Shown: piece after piece, positions 15,915 through 23,846 of the stretch
How the letters are laid out: each line of letters begins with the position of its first letter
Numbering within the stretch: position 1 is the first letter of the stretch
Assembly: GCA_904393835.1 (NCBI GenBank)
Contig: CAJFNC010000002.1
Location: 99,639-163,638 of the forward strand
Length of the DNA stretch: 64,000 nt
DNA from: an uncultured Ruminococcus sp.
Lineage (GTDB): Bacteria > Bacillota > Clostridia > Oscillospirales > Acutalibacteraceae
Direction of reading: 5' to 3'
Translations under genes and position numbers: made by a program
The notes under the pieces: generated by a model
Databases searched by the model: none
The model's input: only the letters and a program-made list of their open reading frames with translations
What the model was told of the DNA's origin: nothing

Positions 15915-16490
15915 TTGCCAAGTCAGAGTGTTTTAGAGCAGAAAAAAGCTATTGTAGCACAACTTGCAGAAAGACTTAAAAGCTCAGTAACAGGTGTTGT
16001 TGTTTGCTATGAAGGTATCAATACCGAGGACGACACAAAGCTCAGAAAAGAGCTTCGTGAAAACGACGTTAAGTACACGGTTGTAAAGAACACACTTCTT
16101 TCACGTGCTTGTGACGAAGTAGGTCTTGAGGATATTAAGCCTGTTTTGGAGGGTACAACAGCTCTTGCTACAAGTGACACAGAGTATGCTGCCGCTGCAA
16201 GAATCCTTTGCAATTACGCTAAGGATCACGAAAACTTCAAGGTTAAGACAGCATACCTCGACGGTGCTGTAATTGATATGGATACAATCATATCTCTTTC
16301 AAAGCTCCCGTCAAGAGATGTTCTTCTCGCAAATGTACTCGGTGCATTCCAGGCACCTATCGCATCCTTTGCTCGTGCCGTACAGGCTATCGTTGACAAG
16401 GGCGGCGTAGAAGCATGCGCAGCTGAGGCTGCACAGGAAGAGGCTCCCGCTGAGGAAGCAGCTTCCGCCGAAGAAGCTGCAGCAGAATAA
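15915..16490 (+). CDS. rplJ: 50S ribosomal protein L10
   Basis: The 191-residue L10 anchors the L12 stalk. It starts at a TTG with GGAGGTGA upstream (MPSQSVLEQKKAIVAQLAER). The globular domain contains VKYTVVKNTLLSRA, and the C-terminal helix that binds L12 dimers ends in an Ala/Glu-rich tail (about 165-191) longer than in many homologues. Preceded by the L10 leader and followed by rplL. Confidence 0.96.
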   Translation: MPSQSVLEQKKAIVAQLAERLKSSVTGVVVCYEGINTEDDTKLRKELRENDVKYTVVKNTLLSRACDEVGLEDIKPVLEGTTALATSDTEYAAAARILCNYAKDHENFKVKTAYLDGAVIDMDTIISLSKLPSRDVLLANVLGAFQAPIASFARAVQAIVDKGGVEACAAEAAQEEAPAEEAASAEEAAAE

Positions 16491-16547
16491 TTTGCAGCTT
16501 AATTATTAACTTAAAAATTCCAATTTCTTATACGGAGGTAAATTAAA

Positions 16548-16925
16548 ATGGCTTCAGAAAAAATTACTGCTATTATTGAAGAATTAAAGGGCCTTACAGT
16601 TCTTGAGCTTTCAGAGCTCGTTCACGCTGTTGAGGATGAATTTGGTGTATCAGCTGCTGCTGCTGTTGCAGTTGCCGGTCCTGCTGCTGACGGCGGCGCT
16701 GCTGCTGCTGAGCAGACAGAGTTCGAAGTTGTACTTAAGGGTGCAGGCGGCAACAAGATTGCTGTTATTAAGGCTGTTCGTGAGATTACAGGTCTTGGTC
16801 TTAAGGAAGCAAAAGCTCTCGTTGACGGTGCTCCTAAGACACTTAAGGAAGGCGTATCTAAGGACGACGCTGAAGCAATGAAGTCTAAGCTTGAAGAAGC
16901 AGGCGCTGAAGTTGAATTGAAGTAA
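16548..16925 (+). CDS. rplL: 50S ribosomal protein L7/L12
   Basis: The 125-residue stalk protein recruits translational GTPases. It has an N-terminal dimerisation domain ([20 protein letters not shown]), an Ala/Gly-rich hinge ([20 protein letters not shown]) and a C-terminal domain with [27 protein letters not shown] precedes the ATG. A strong terminator follows, and rpoB, its usual neighbour, is absent. Confidence 0.97.
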   Translation: MASEKITAIIEELKGLTVLELSELVHAVEDEFGVSAAAAVAVAGPAADGGAAAAEQTEFEVVLKGAGGNKIAVIKAVREITGLGLKEAKALVDGAPKTLKEGVSKDDAEAMKSKLEEAGAEVELK

Positions 16926-16959
16926 TTCAATTTTATCATTATTGCTTATAACTAAAGAC

Positions 16960-16991
16960 AAAACGCAGGAACCTTGGTTCCTGCGTTTTTA
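16960..16991 (+). terminator. Terminator after rplL
   Basis: AAAACGCAGGAACC, a TTGG-type loop, then TTCCTGCG with TTTTT form a compact hairpin 35 bp past the rplL stop. Confidence 0.92.
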
Positions 16992-17088
16992 ATTTGATGA
17001 GAAGGATGAGAAAATTTAAAATGAAATAAAGGAAAATAATGAAAACTAAATTGTATTTTTAAATGTAGTGAATCCACAATGTTATTAA

Positions 17089-17234
17089 TGCAGACTGTGT
17101 AAAAAGTACGGCTGCATTTTAATATGGGCAAGCGTACCGCGTGCTGATCGGTACGCTTGCAAATGCCAGCAGAGATTTTCTGCTGTGAGCAATATCACAA
17201 TTTATGATACTGCCCGTGCTTTGCCGTGCAAAGC
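17089..17234 (+). ncRNA. Candidate structured RNA: four consecutive hairpins
   Basis: The hairpins are TGCAG/CTGCA (17089-17116), the 12-bp perfect stem GCAAGCGTACCG/CGGTACGCTTGC (17128-17160), CAGCAGA/TCTGCTG (17167-17185) and GCTTTGC/GCAAAGC (17218-17234). GGGCA at 17126-17130 can pair with TGCCC at 17211-17215, which would close a multi-branch fold. No reading frame accounts for it. It could be an independent small RNA, or the 3' region of either neighbour; the strand is not settled. I could not match it to a known RNA family. Confidence 0.45.
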
Positions 17235-17420
17235 TTTGTAGAGAGTTTAAATAAAGAAAAAAAGATTATATATTATTAAAGCTTCGATATGTCAAAGCTG
17301 TTAATAATTAAATATAAGTTTATATCAATTATTATAAAACAAATAAACGTTAAAATCAAGTTGTTTTTTAGGTAAACACTATATAAATGTTAAAAATAAG
17401 CGCAAAAGCCGCTCTTTATT
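17235..17420. other. AT-rich gap with an imperfect inverted repeat
   Basis: The gap between the hairpin cluster and the Nudix gene holds an inverted repeat at 17272-17308 (ATTATTAA-AGCTT against AAGCTGTTAATAAT). It could be a weak terminator for the minus-strand Nudix gene, although no T-run follows. Nothing else was seen. Confidence 0.4.
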
Positions 17421-18125
17421 TTAATTCTTAATTAAAGAAATTACCTGTTCGGCTTTTTCAATTATACGCAGATCGTTGTCGTAGGAACAAAGGTTTTTTG
17501 CCTTAGATAAGTCAACCCAGATGTAGCTGTCGATTTCTTCCTCTTGAATCTTTACCCTGTCGGTATAAGTGCGAGCCAAAAAGAAAACAACGCGTTTGCG
17601 TATGCGGCCGAACGGACAGTATTCGCTGACTTCTCTGAAACCATCGTACAGCGTTACGTCGAGCCCTGTTTCCTCCTTGATTTCTCGAATAGCTGTCTGT
17701 TTTTCGTTTTCGCCTTTTTCAATATGACCTTTGGGAAAACTCCAATATCTGCCGTTGTTGTTCTTTACAAGCAGGATTTTTGTCGATTGGGAGGTTTTGT
17801 AAAAAACAACTCCGCCGCAGGACTTTTCGTACAGACAGTTAATTCTTTTAAGGGTTACATTTTTGAGAGTTGAGAGCAGTGTGCAAATCTGCGGCTCGTA
17901 AAATACATCGCCAACCGGAGCAACAATGGCACGTTCTTCATTAAGACCGTCAAAAGTTGCGGTAGCAATCACTATGCCGTCAAAATAATCGCTGATTTCT
18001 CTGCGTGAAACAACATATGCGTTTTTCATATGGATATGGTCTGACGTAATTCGTGCCGAATGAATTTTGTCGTTGATTTTTCCGAAAATAGTGACCTTTA
18101 CCTTGTCGCCGATCATTGCGTACAC
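17421..18125 (-). CDS. Nudix hydrolase with N-terminal pyrophosphatase-like domain
   Basis: A 234-residue protein. Residues about 98-234 are a Nudix domain whose box reads GHIEKGENEKQTAIREI followed by KEETGL, fitting GX5EX7REUXEEXGU, so it should hydrolyse a nucleoside diphosphate linked to some group. Residues 1-95 resemble a shortened inorganic-pyrophosphatase-like barrel (YFDGIVIATATFDGLNEERA then IVAPVGDVFYEPQI). That N-terminal call is tentative. A GGAGTG sits before the ATG. The substrate cannot be read from the sequence. Confidence 0.85.
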   Translation of the reverse strand: MYAMIGDKVKVTIFGKINDKIHSARITSDHIHMKNAYVVSRREISDYFDGIVIATATFDGLNEERAIVAPVGDVFYEPQICTLLSTLKNVTLKRINCLYEKSCGGVVFYKTSQSTKILLVKNNNGRYWSFPKGHIEKGENEKQTAIREIKEETGLDVTLYDGFREVSEYCPFGRIRKRVVFFLARTYTDRVKIQEEEIDSYIWVDLSKAKNLCSYDNDLRIIEKAEQVISLIKN

Positions 18126-18162
18126 TCCTTTCTCAAAAATTTTGAAAAAATGTGATAAAAAA

Positions 18163-19458
18163 TTAATTAAACAGCGTGCTCATACTGTCGAGCTGAATTT
18201 GTGTGTTGGCACTCATAATGCCGTTGAGGAATAACACCTCATCAATTCCGTTTTCCTTGCAGTACTGAGGTAAATTTTTGCCGAATGTGCGGAAGTCAAT
18301 TACGTGCACTTCCTTGTAGTTGTAAGTGAGATACGGAGCAAAAGCGTTGCCGTAGCTTTCCTTTACAACGGCTATTTTCTTATCCTGAGCTTTGTCCGAG
18401 CTTGATTTCAGCACGCTGAGCGGATTGTCACCCATCAAAAATACACCGTAGGTGTAGTCGCCTCCGGCAGCCGCGGAATAGTACGGACTGTCATAGGTGT
18501 TGACATTACCGTTTGTGTCTGTGATGTCTAATGTTACGTCATAAGGAAATTTCCAATAGTGGACGGTGTCGGTATCAAGCACATTTGGCGCGGTTTTCAT
18601 AAACGTACCCGTAAAGCCCTCAATTGTGGCTTCGGTGCAGTCATCAAGTGACAATGCCGGCAACTTTTTTGTATCGGCAAAAGCCTTGTATGCATAATAC
18701 GCGCCGAGTCCTGTCCAATGGTGATCAGACTTAAAGTAGATGTACTCTTTATTATGTTCGGAAAGATAATTATAGGCGTTAATAGCCGTTACTGATTTGT
18801 CAAGACCTGCATATATGGTTTTAATATTATCTGCCTGAGAAGTTGACGGAGCATCGCTGTCTTTAAGGCGCTGAGGAAGTCCCATTTCAGTGTGATTTGG
18901 AATTACCATATCATAAACAGTAACACCGCTGAATTTTTTTGCAAAACCGTTAACAGTCGTTGCGTATTTTTCAGCGCTTGATTCCGTACCGCCGAACAGT
19001 TCGTAACCCGCTTTGTTCCAAGCGTATATGTTATAGTATTGTGTGCCTTTTGAATTATCGTCATCAATTTGCGGAGTTTCAAAATAAGAAGCAGAAAGAA
19101 CGTCGTTGCTTTGCTCCGGTGCATCCGATGCAGTTGTTGCAGCAACTGTGCTTGTTACTTTGTTTTGCTGTTCAATAGTATCTGTTGAAATTGATTTTTT
19201 ATTATCCGTGCCGCACGCTTTAAACATAAGTACAATCAATGTTATTAAAACGGCTACGATAACTACCGCAGCTGATATAATGATAATACGGTTGCGGGTA
19301 CGTCTTTTGTATTGACGTCTGCCTTGGCTGTTATATGTAGGACGTCTGTTGTAGCTGCCCTGACGACGCTGAACCTGACGGCGGCGATATTGGTTGCTGT
19401 CATAGCTGTCGTCAAAATTATTCAAATCAAAATAATCATTGTCGTTTCGGTTGCTCAT
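18163..19458 (-). CDS. DHHW-motif membrane-anchored protein
   Basis: A 431-residue protein. The first 57 residues are rich in Asn, Asp, Tyr, Arg and Gln and cytoplasmic. One transmembrane helix follows at about 58-80, then a Ser/Thr-rich linker and a large extracellular domain. That domain carries FKSDHHWTGLGAYYAYKAF, the signature of the DHHW family, related to AlgX/AlgJ-type SGNH-fold proteins. Relatives act in acetylation or modification of cell-surface polymers, commonly beside an MBOAT acyltransferase. No such partner is next to this gene, so its substrate is unknown. Confidence 0.88.
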   Translation of the reverse strand: MSNRNDNDYFDLNNFDDSYDSNQYRRRQVQRRQGSYNRRPTYNSQGRRQYKRRTRNRIIIISAAVVIVAVLITLIVLMFKACGTDNKKSISTDTIEQQNKVTSTVAATTASDAPEQSNDVLSASYFETPQIDDDNSKGTQYYNIYAWNKAGYELFGGTESSAEKYATTVNGFAKKFSGVTVYDMVIPNHTEMGLPQRLKDSDAPSTSQADNIKTIYAGLDKSVTAINAYNYLSEHNKEYIYFKSDHHWTGLGAYYAYKAFADTKKLPALSLDDCTEATIEGFTGTFMKTAPNVLDTDTVHYWKFPYDVTLDITDTNGNVNTYDSPYYSAAAGGDYTYGVFLMGDNPLSVLKSSSDKAQDKKIAVVKESYGNAFAPYLTYNYKEVHVIDFRTFGKNLPQYCKENGIDEVLFLNGIMSANTQIQLDSMSTLFN

Positions 19459-19671
19459 AATACGCTCCTTATAAAATCATTTTAATCAAAACTTGAAATT
19501 ATGATGTAAATGCTATAAACAAACTTATTATACTACAAATAACGATTAAAAACAATATGAATTTACAGTTTTCGCTCAAATTTGAATAAGACTTTTATCT
19601 TGTGCTCTGTAGCAGCGATGTTACAAATTTTAAAAATATTAAAAAAATAAAATAAAATATGACAAAAACTA

Positions 19672-19700
19672 TTGATTTTCACAAAAAACTATTATACAAT
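19672..19700 (+). promoter_or_regulatory. Promoter for the dockerin protein gene
   Basis: TTGATT (19672-19677), a 17-bp spacer and TACAAT (19695-19700) lie 50 bp before the ATG. The rest of the 290-bp divergent gap (19459-19749) is AT-rich with no other feature seen. Confidence 0.65.
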
Positions 19701-19749
19701 AGTATTGATAAAAACCGATTAATATCGGAAAACAAACGGAGGGGTTAAA

Positions 19750-20619
19750 ATGACAAAGAAGTTAATAAGTCTTTTCACTGCTGCAATGCTTGTTATTTCA
19801 ATGGCTGTTTTTGCACTACCAAGCGTTTCGGCTGCGGTTGACGAAAACGGTTGCTATGTTCCGTCAGAAGATATAATCACAGATGTCGGTACAAACAGAT
19901 ATTATTTTTATATGCCGTCTGAATGGATTAGCGATGATTACAAAGAGGAAACAAGTCATGCCGGTATTTACTGGTGGGGTAATGGTTTGGGCTATATTGA
20001 CGATGTCACTAATGATTTTCTCGAATGGCCGGGTTACCTTACTCAGAAGGGCGACGTTGAAGGTGTTTTCTATGTGGATTGCCCTGCTGATGTTACAACA
20101 ATTATATGGAACAACCACTTTAACGGCGGTGCGGATCCTAACAATCCCGTGTTTAAGCTTACAGCTGAGACAATTGCCATAGGTGCAGAGTATTATGATC
20201 CGGGTGAAAGCGATCTCTATCCCGACGGTACTGATAATTTTGACAATATGATTTATGTTTGCGACCACACGCTTACTTATGTAAATGACTTTGGTCAAAA
20301 AATATACCGTGGTGAGTGGTACTATTACTACGGGAACGGTCAGTACGGTACACATCCTACGCTTGAAGAAGCCGAAGCGGCAGGCGAGGTATTCACGGGC
20401 GACACTCATATTATTACTTCCGAAATTATCGGTGACGTTAACGGTGACGGAATAGTAGATGTAAGCGATGCGACAATTTTACAAAAAATGATTGTGGGAA
20501 GCGCAGTACTTACACCTGAGCAAGCATCGGCTGCCGACGTTAACAACGACGATGAATTGAGCATAATCGACGTTACATTGATTCAGAAATATTCGGCAGG
20601 TGTTATAAGCGAATTTTAA
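19750..20619 (+). CDS. Secreted starch-module protein with type I dockerin
   Basis: The 289-residue product has a signal peptide (MTKKLISLFTAAMLVISMA to about SVSA). The middle domain is rich in Trp and Tyr (YYFYMPSEWISDDYK, GIYWWGNGLGYIDD, WPGYLTQKGDVEG). This is a carbohydrate-binding-type unit that recurs in starch-degrading Ruminococcus proteins. Residues 226-289 are a dockerin with two Ca-binding repeats (DVNGDGIVDVSDATILQK and DVNNDDELSIIDVTLIQK), so it should dock to a cohesin scaffold. No catalytic domain is visible. It is likely an accessory part of an amylosome; the cohesin partner is not in the window. Confidence 0.88.
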   Translation: MTKKLISLFTAAMLVISMAVFALPSVSAAVDENGCYVPSEDIITDVGTNRYYFYMPSEWISDDYKEETSHAGIYWWGNGLGYIDDVTNDFLEWPGYLTQKGDVEGVFYVDCPADVTTIIWNNHFNGGADPNNPVFKLTAETIAIGAEYYDPGESDLYPDGTDNFDNMIYVCDHTLTYVNDFGQKIYRGEWYYYYGNGQYGTHPTLEEAEAAGEVFTGDTHIITSEIIGDVNGDGIVDVSDATILQKMIVGSAVLTPEQASAADVNNDDELSIIDVTLIQKYSAGVISEF

Positions 20620-20668
20620 AATTAATTTTAATTACCATTAACTTTCAAGTGAAAAAGAAATAAAACGC

Positions 20669-20700
20669 AAAGCGCCGATGCACAGCTTCGGCGCTTTTTG
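20669..20700 (+). terminator. Terminator after the dockerin gene
   Basis: AAAGCGCCGA and TCGGCGCTTT form a 10-bp stem followed by more T, about 50 bp past the stop codon. Confidence 0.9.
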
Positions 20701-20775
20701 TAACAGCAAAATCCGTTTATACTTTTACTTTTTCAATAGAAATTTCGCAAATAACAGCTTTATGTCGCAATGCAC

Positions 20776-20804
20776 TTGAATGTACTGCTTTTTCGTGATA
20801 AAAT
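20776..20804 (+). promoter_or_regulatory. Promoter for the aminotransferase-trpS operon
   Basis: TTGAAT (20776-20781), a 17-bp spacer and TAAAAT (20799-20804) lie 35 bp before the aminotransferase ATG. No T-box leader is present between the promoter and the genes. Confidence 0.7.
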
Positions 20805-20838
20805 ATAAGTCAATAACGAATGTAATCGAGGGATAATT

Positions 20839-22029
20839 ATGGAATATAAATTTTCCGACAGAGTATCAAATTTGAAGCCCAGCGCCATAAGAGAAATTTT
20901 TAAATATGCCGCCGACCCCGAAGTGGTTTCGCTTTCGGCGGGAAATCCGTCCCCCGACGCTTTCCCGATTGAGGCTATTGCGGAAATTTCTGCAAATGTA
21001 CTGAAAAACGACCCTATTTCCGTTTTGCAGTACAGCGTGAGCGAGGGCTATACTCCGTTGAGAAATCACGTAAAAGAGTATATGAAAAAGGAGCATAATA
21101 TCGGCAGAGATTTTGACGATATTCTTATTACGACGGGCGCTCAGCAGGTTATGGACTTGTGTTCAAAGGCGCTTGTAAATGAAGGAGAAACAATTATATG
21201 TGAAGCTCCTTCTTTTGTAGGCTCGCTTAACACATTCAGAAGCTACAACGCAAAACTCAGCGGCGTAACGGTTGAGTCCGACGGTATGAATATGGAGGAG
21301 CTTGAAGAAAAGCTCAGTACAATCCCCAATGTTAAGTTTATTTACACTATTCCGAATTTTCAGAATCCGTCAGGCGTTACAATGAGCCTTGAAAAGCGTA
21401 AAAAAATGTATGAGCTTGCCAAAAAATACGGCGTGCTGATTATTGAGGACAATCCCTACGGAGATTTAAGATACAGCGGCGAAAATGTGCCGAGTATCAA
21501 GTCGTTTGACGAGGACGGCATCGTCATTTACGCGGGTTCTTTCTCTAAGGTAATCGCACCCGGCATGCGTGTTGCTTACTGTATTTGTCCAACCACTGTT
21601 TTTCAAAAACTTGTTGTGTGCAAGCAGGCAGGAGATGTGCATACAAATATCTGGTCGCAGTATGTTTGCGATGAGTTTATGACAAAATATAACTTTAACG
21701 AACACCTCGCAAAGCTCAGAAAAATTTATGCCGCAAAGGCGGATTTTTGTATGGATTTGCTCGACAAATACTGCGCTCCCGCAATCACTTATCACAGAAT
21801 TGACGGCGGCTTGTTTATTTGGTGTGATTTACCGAAAAACGTTGATATGCCTGAATTTTGCAAGCTTGCGGTACAGAACAAGGTTTGCGTAGTGCCCGGC
21901 AATGCGTTTTTAACCGATGAAAATATAGAATGTCACAGCTTCAGGATTAATTTTTCCACACCTACCGACGAACAGCTCGAAAAGGGCATTAAAATTCTGG
22001 GTGAGCTTGCCGGTAAAATCTGTAAATAA
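20839..22029 (+). CDS. PLP-dependent aminotransferase (class I/II)
   Basis: A 396-residue fold-type I aminotransferase, of the group that includes 2-aminoadipate and multi-substrate aminotransferases related to the MocR catalytic half. Visible motifs: SLSAGNPSPDAFP at the N terminus, TTGAQQVMDL, the NPSG segment YTIPNFQNPSGVTMS, DNPYGDLRY, and the PLP lysine in AGSFSKVIAPGMR. No DNA-binding domain is attached. It lies 17 nt before trpS and shares its promoter, which hints at a role in amino-acid supply; the exact substrate cannot be assigned. Confidence 0.93.
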   Translation: MEYKFSDRVSNLKPSAIREIFKYAADPEVVSLSAGNPSPDAFPIEAIAEISANVLKNDPISVLQYSVSEGYTPLRNHVKEYMKKEHNIGRDFDDILITTGAQQVMDLCSKALVNEGETIICEAPSFVGSLNTFRSYNAKLSGVTVESDGMNMEELEEKLSTIPNVKFIYTIPNFQNPSGVTMSLEKRKKMYELAKKYGVLIIEDNPYGDLRYSGENVPSIKSFDEDGIVIYAGSFSKVIAPGMRVAYCICPTTVFQKLVVCKQAGDVHTNIWSQYVCDEFMTKYNFNEHLAKLRKIYAAKADFCMDLLDKYCAPAITYHRIDGGLFIWCDLPKNVDMPEFCKLAVQNKVCVVPGNAFLTDENIECHSFRINFSTPTDEQLEKGIKILGELAGKICK

Positions 22030-22046
22030 CTTTGGAGGATATAATT

Positions 22047-23048
22047 ATGGAAAACGAACAGAAAAAAGAGGTTGTATTCAGCGCGATACAGCCCAGCGGT
22101 TCTATTACGCTCGGCAACTATCTCGGCGCACTCAGAAACTGGGTTAAAATGCAGGACGAGTACAACTGCATTTACGCCCTTGCAGATTTGCATACAATTA
22201 CCGTAAGACAAGATCCAAAGCAAATGCGTAAAAACATTCTTGACGCTTATGCTTCTTTGCTTGCCTGCGGAATTGACGTTGAAAAGAGCATATTTTTTAT
22301 TCAGAGTCACGTGCATACCCATGCTGAAATGTCATGGCTTTTGAGCTGTTACACGCAGTTCGGCGAGCTTTCAAGAATGACTCAGTTTAAGGATAAATCA
22401 GCTAAACACGCCGACAACATAAACGCAGGCCTGTTTACGTATCCCGTGCTTATGGCAGGCGATATTCTTTTGTATCAGGCTGACAAGGTGCCAGTAGGCG
22501 CCGACCAAAAACAACACATTGAAATTACACGAAACATCGCCGAAAGATTCAACGGACTTTACGGCAACGTGTTCAAAATTCCCGAGGGCTTTATTCCAAA
22601 AAACGGAGCAAGAGTAATGAGCTTACAGGATCCTACAAAGAAGATGAGCAAGTCTGACGAAAATGCCAACGGCTGTGTTCATTTGCTTGACCCGCCCGAA
22701 GTTATTATGAAAAAATTCAAGCGCGCCATTACCGACAGCGAAGCCTGTGTGCGTTATGCTGAAGGTAAAGACGGTGTTAACAATCTAATGGCTATTTACA
22801 GTGCCGTTACGGGGCTTAGCTATGAACAGATTGAGCACGACTTTGACGGCAAGGGATACGGCGACTTTAAAACCGCAGTCGGCGAGGCTGTTGTGGAAAC
22901 TCTGCGTCCGATTCAGGAAAAATACAATCAGTACATCAGCGACAAGGCTTATCTTGAGGAGTGTTATCGCAAGGCTGACGAGATTGCGCTTAAAATCAGT
23001 TCACGTACACTCGGCAAGGCGATGAAAAAGGTCGGCTTTGTGCTTTAA
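22047..23048 (+). CDS. trpS: Tryptophanyl-tRNA synthetase
   Basis: A 333-residue class I synthetase charging tRNA-Trp. The ATG at 22047 has GGAGG 8 nt upstream; an in-frame TTG 15 bases earlier overlaps that site and is not used. Motifs: SAIQPSGSITLGNYLGALR with the HIGH equivalent, VPVGADQKQHIEITR for substrate binding, and KKMSKSDENA as KMSKS. Length is normal. Second gene of its operon and followed by a strong terminator. Confidence 0.97.
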   Translation: MENEQKKEVVFSAIQPSGSITLGNYLGALRNWVKMQDEYNCIYALADLHTITVRQDPKQMRKNILDAYASLLACGIDVEKSIFFIQSHVHTHAEMSWLLSCYTQFGELSRMTQFKDKSAKHADNINAGLFTYPVLMAGDILLYQADKVPVGADQKQHIEITRNIAERFNGLYGNVFKIPEGFIPKNGARVMSLQDPTKKMSKSDENANGCVHLLDPPEVIMKKFKRAITDSEACVRYAEGKDGVNNLMAIYSAVTGLSYEQIEHDFDGKGYGDFKTAVGEAVVETLRPIQEKYNQYISDKAYLEECYRKADEIALKISSRTLGKAMKKVGFVL

Positions 23049-23057
23049 ATTCAAAAT

Positions 23058-23085
23058 AAACAGGGAGCATTGCTCCCTGTTTTTG
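23058..23085 (+). terminator. Terminator after trpS
   Basis: AAACAGGGAGCA/TGCTCCCTGTTTTT is a perfect hairpin 10 bp past the trpS stop. Confidence 0.93.
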
Positions 23086-23119
23086 CATATTCGGCAGAAA
23101 AATTGAAATTAATAATAGT

Positions 23120-23677
23120 CTATATAAGGTGTTTTCCGATTTGATAAACGGCGTTGTTATCGCAAATTTTTTTGCCGTTTTCTTTTACCCGTGCACTTTC
23201 AATTTTACTGCCTCTTTTGGCGCAGTATTCCGACAAAATCCGTTTGGTTTGCTTTGGTACATTACAGTAGTCAAAAATCAGGTAGTAGTTGTCGTTGTAG
23301 AGATAGGCTGAATTTTTGTTGCAGTAAATGTTTTGGCGATACAGCTTTTCAATTACTTCAAGAAAATTCGAGCTGTTGCCGATTTTATAGCAGACGCTTG
23401 GAACTGAGCCTTTAATTTTATATCGTTTGTGCAGAATTTTGTCGGCGGTTATCAAAATATAACAATCATCGCCGATTTCTATTGCTTCAAGCTGAACGTT
23501 TTTGCCGTTTATCTCAAGTCCTGTTTTCTGACATGCAAGGCGCATTATTCTGAGCAGGATTCTGCGCGAATGAATGTCGTTTAAGCCGAGAGTGTCGAAG
23601 CTCAGCGAAAAATCACGCATATCCTGACTGCACAGTATGATAAGGGCACGGTTTTCAGATAGCTTTTCAACTGTCAA
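23120..23677 (-). CDS. MecA-like adaptor protein
   Basis: About 185 residues. It resembles MecA/YpbH adaptors, which hand substrates to the ClpC-ClpP protease. The N terminus VEKLSENRALIILCSQDM fits the family's 'RLSEN' substrate-binding domain. The C-terminal half (SNFLEVIEKLYRQNIYCNKN and YYLIFDYCNVPK) fits the ClpC-binding domain. The start is placed at the TTG at 23677, six bases after GGGAGG; the ATG two codons earlier lies only one base from that site. The sequence is divergent and shorter than Bacillus MecA. Confidence 0.78.
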   Translation of the reverse strand: MTVEKLSENRALIILCSQDMRDFSLSFDTLGLNDIHSRRILLRIMRLACQKTGLEINGKNVQLEAIEIGDDCYILITADKILHKRYKIKGSVPSVCYKIGNSSNFLEVIEKLYRQNIYCNKNSAYLYNDNYYLIFDYCNVPKQTKRILSEYCAKRGSKIESARVKENGKKICDNNAVYQIGKHLI

Positions 23678-23846
23678 AATCATTCCTCCCGTAAAGAACT
23701 GCCATTATCATATTATGATGATACCGCTTTTTTTGCAAGTAATTATTAGTGGAAATTTGACAGGAAAATATCAACATATAGTATTGCCATTTTTAGTTTA
23801 TAATGATAAAATTATCTTAAAAATTATATCTGAAAGGATGATTTGT

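Noticed and set aside
20805..22046. T-box riboswitch expected before trpS or its operon
   Set aside because: Only 35 bp separate the promoter from the aminotransferase gene and 17 bp separate the two genes, too short for a T-box.
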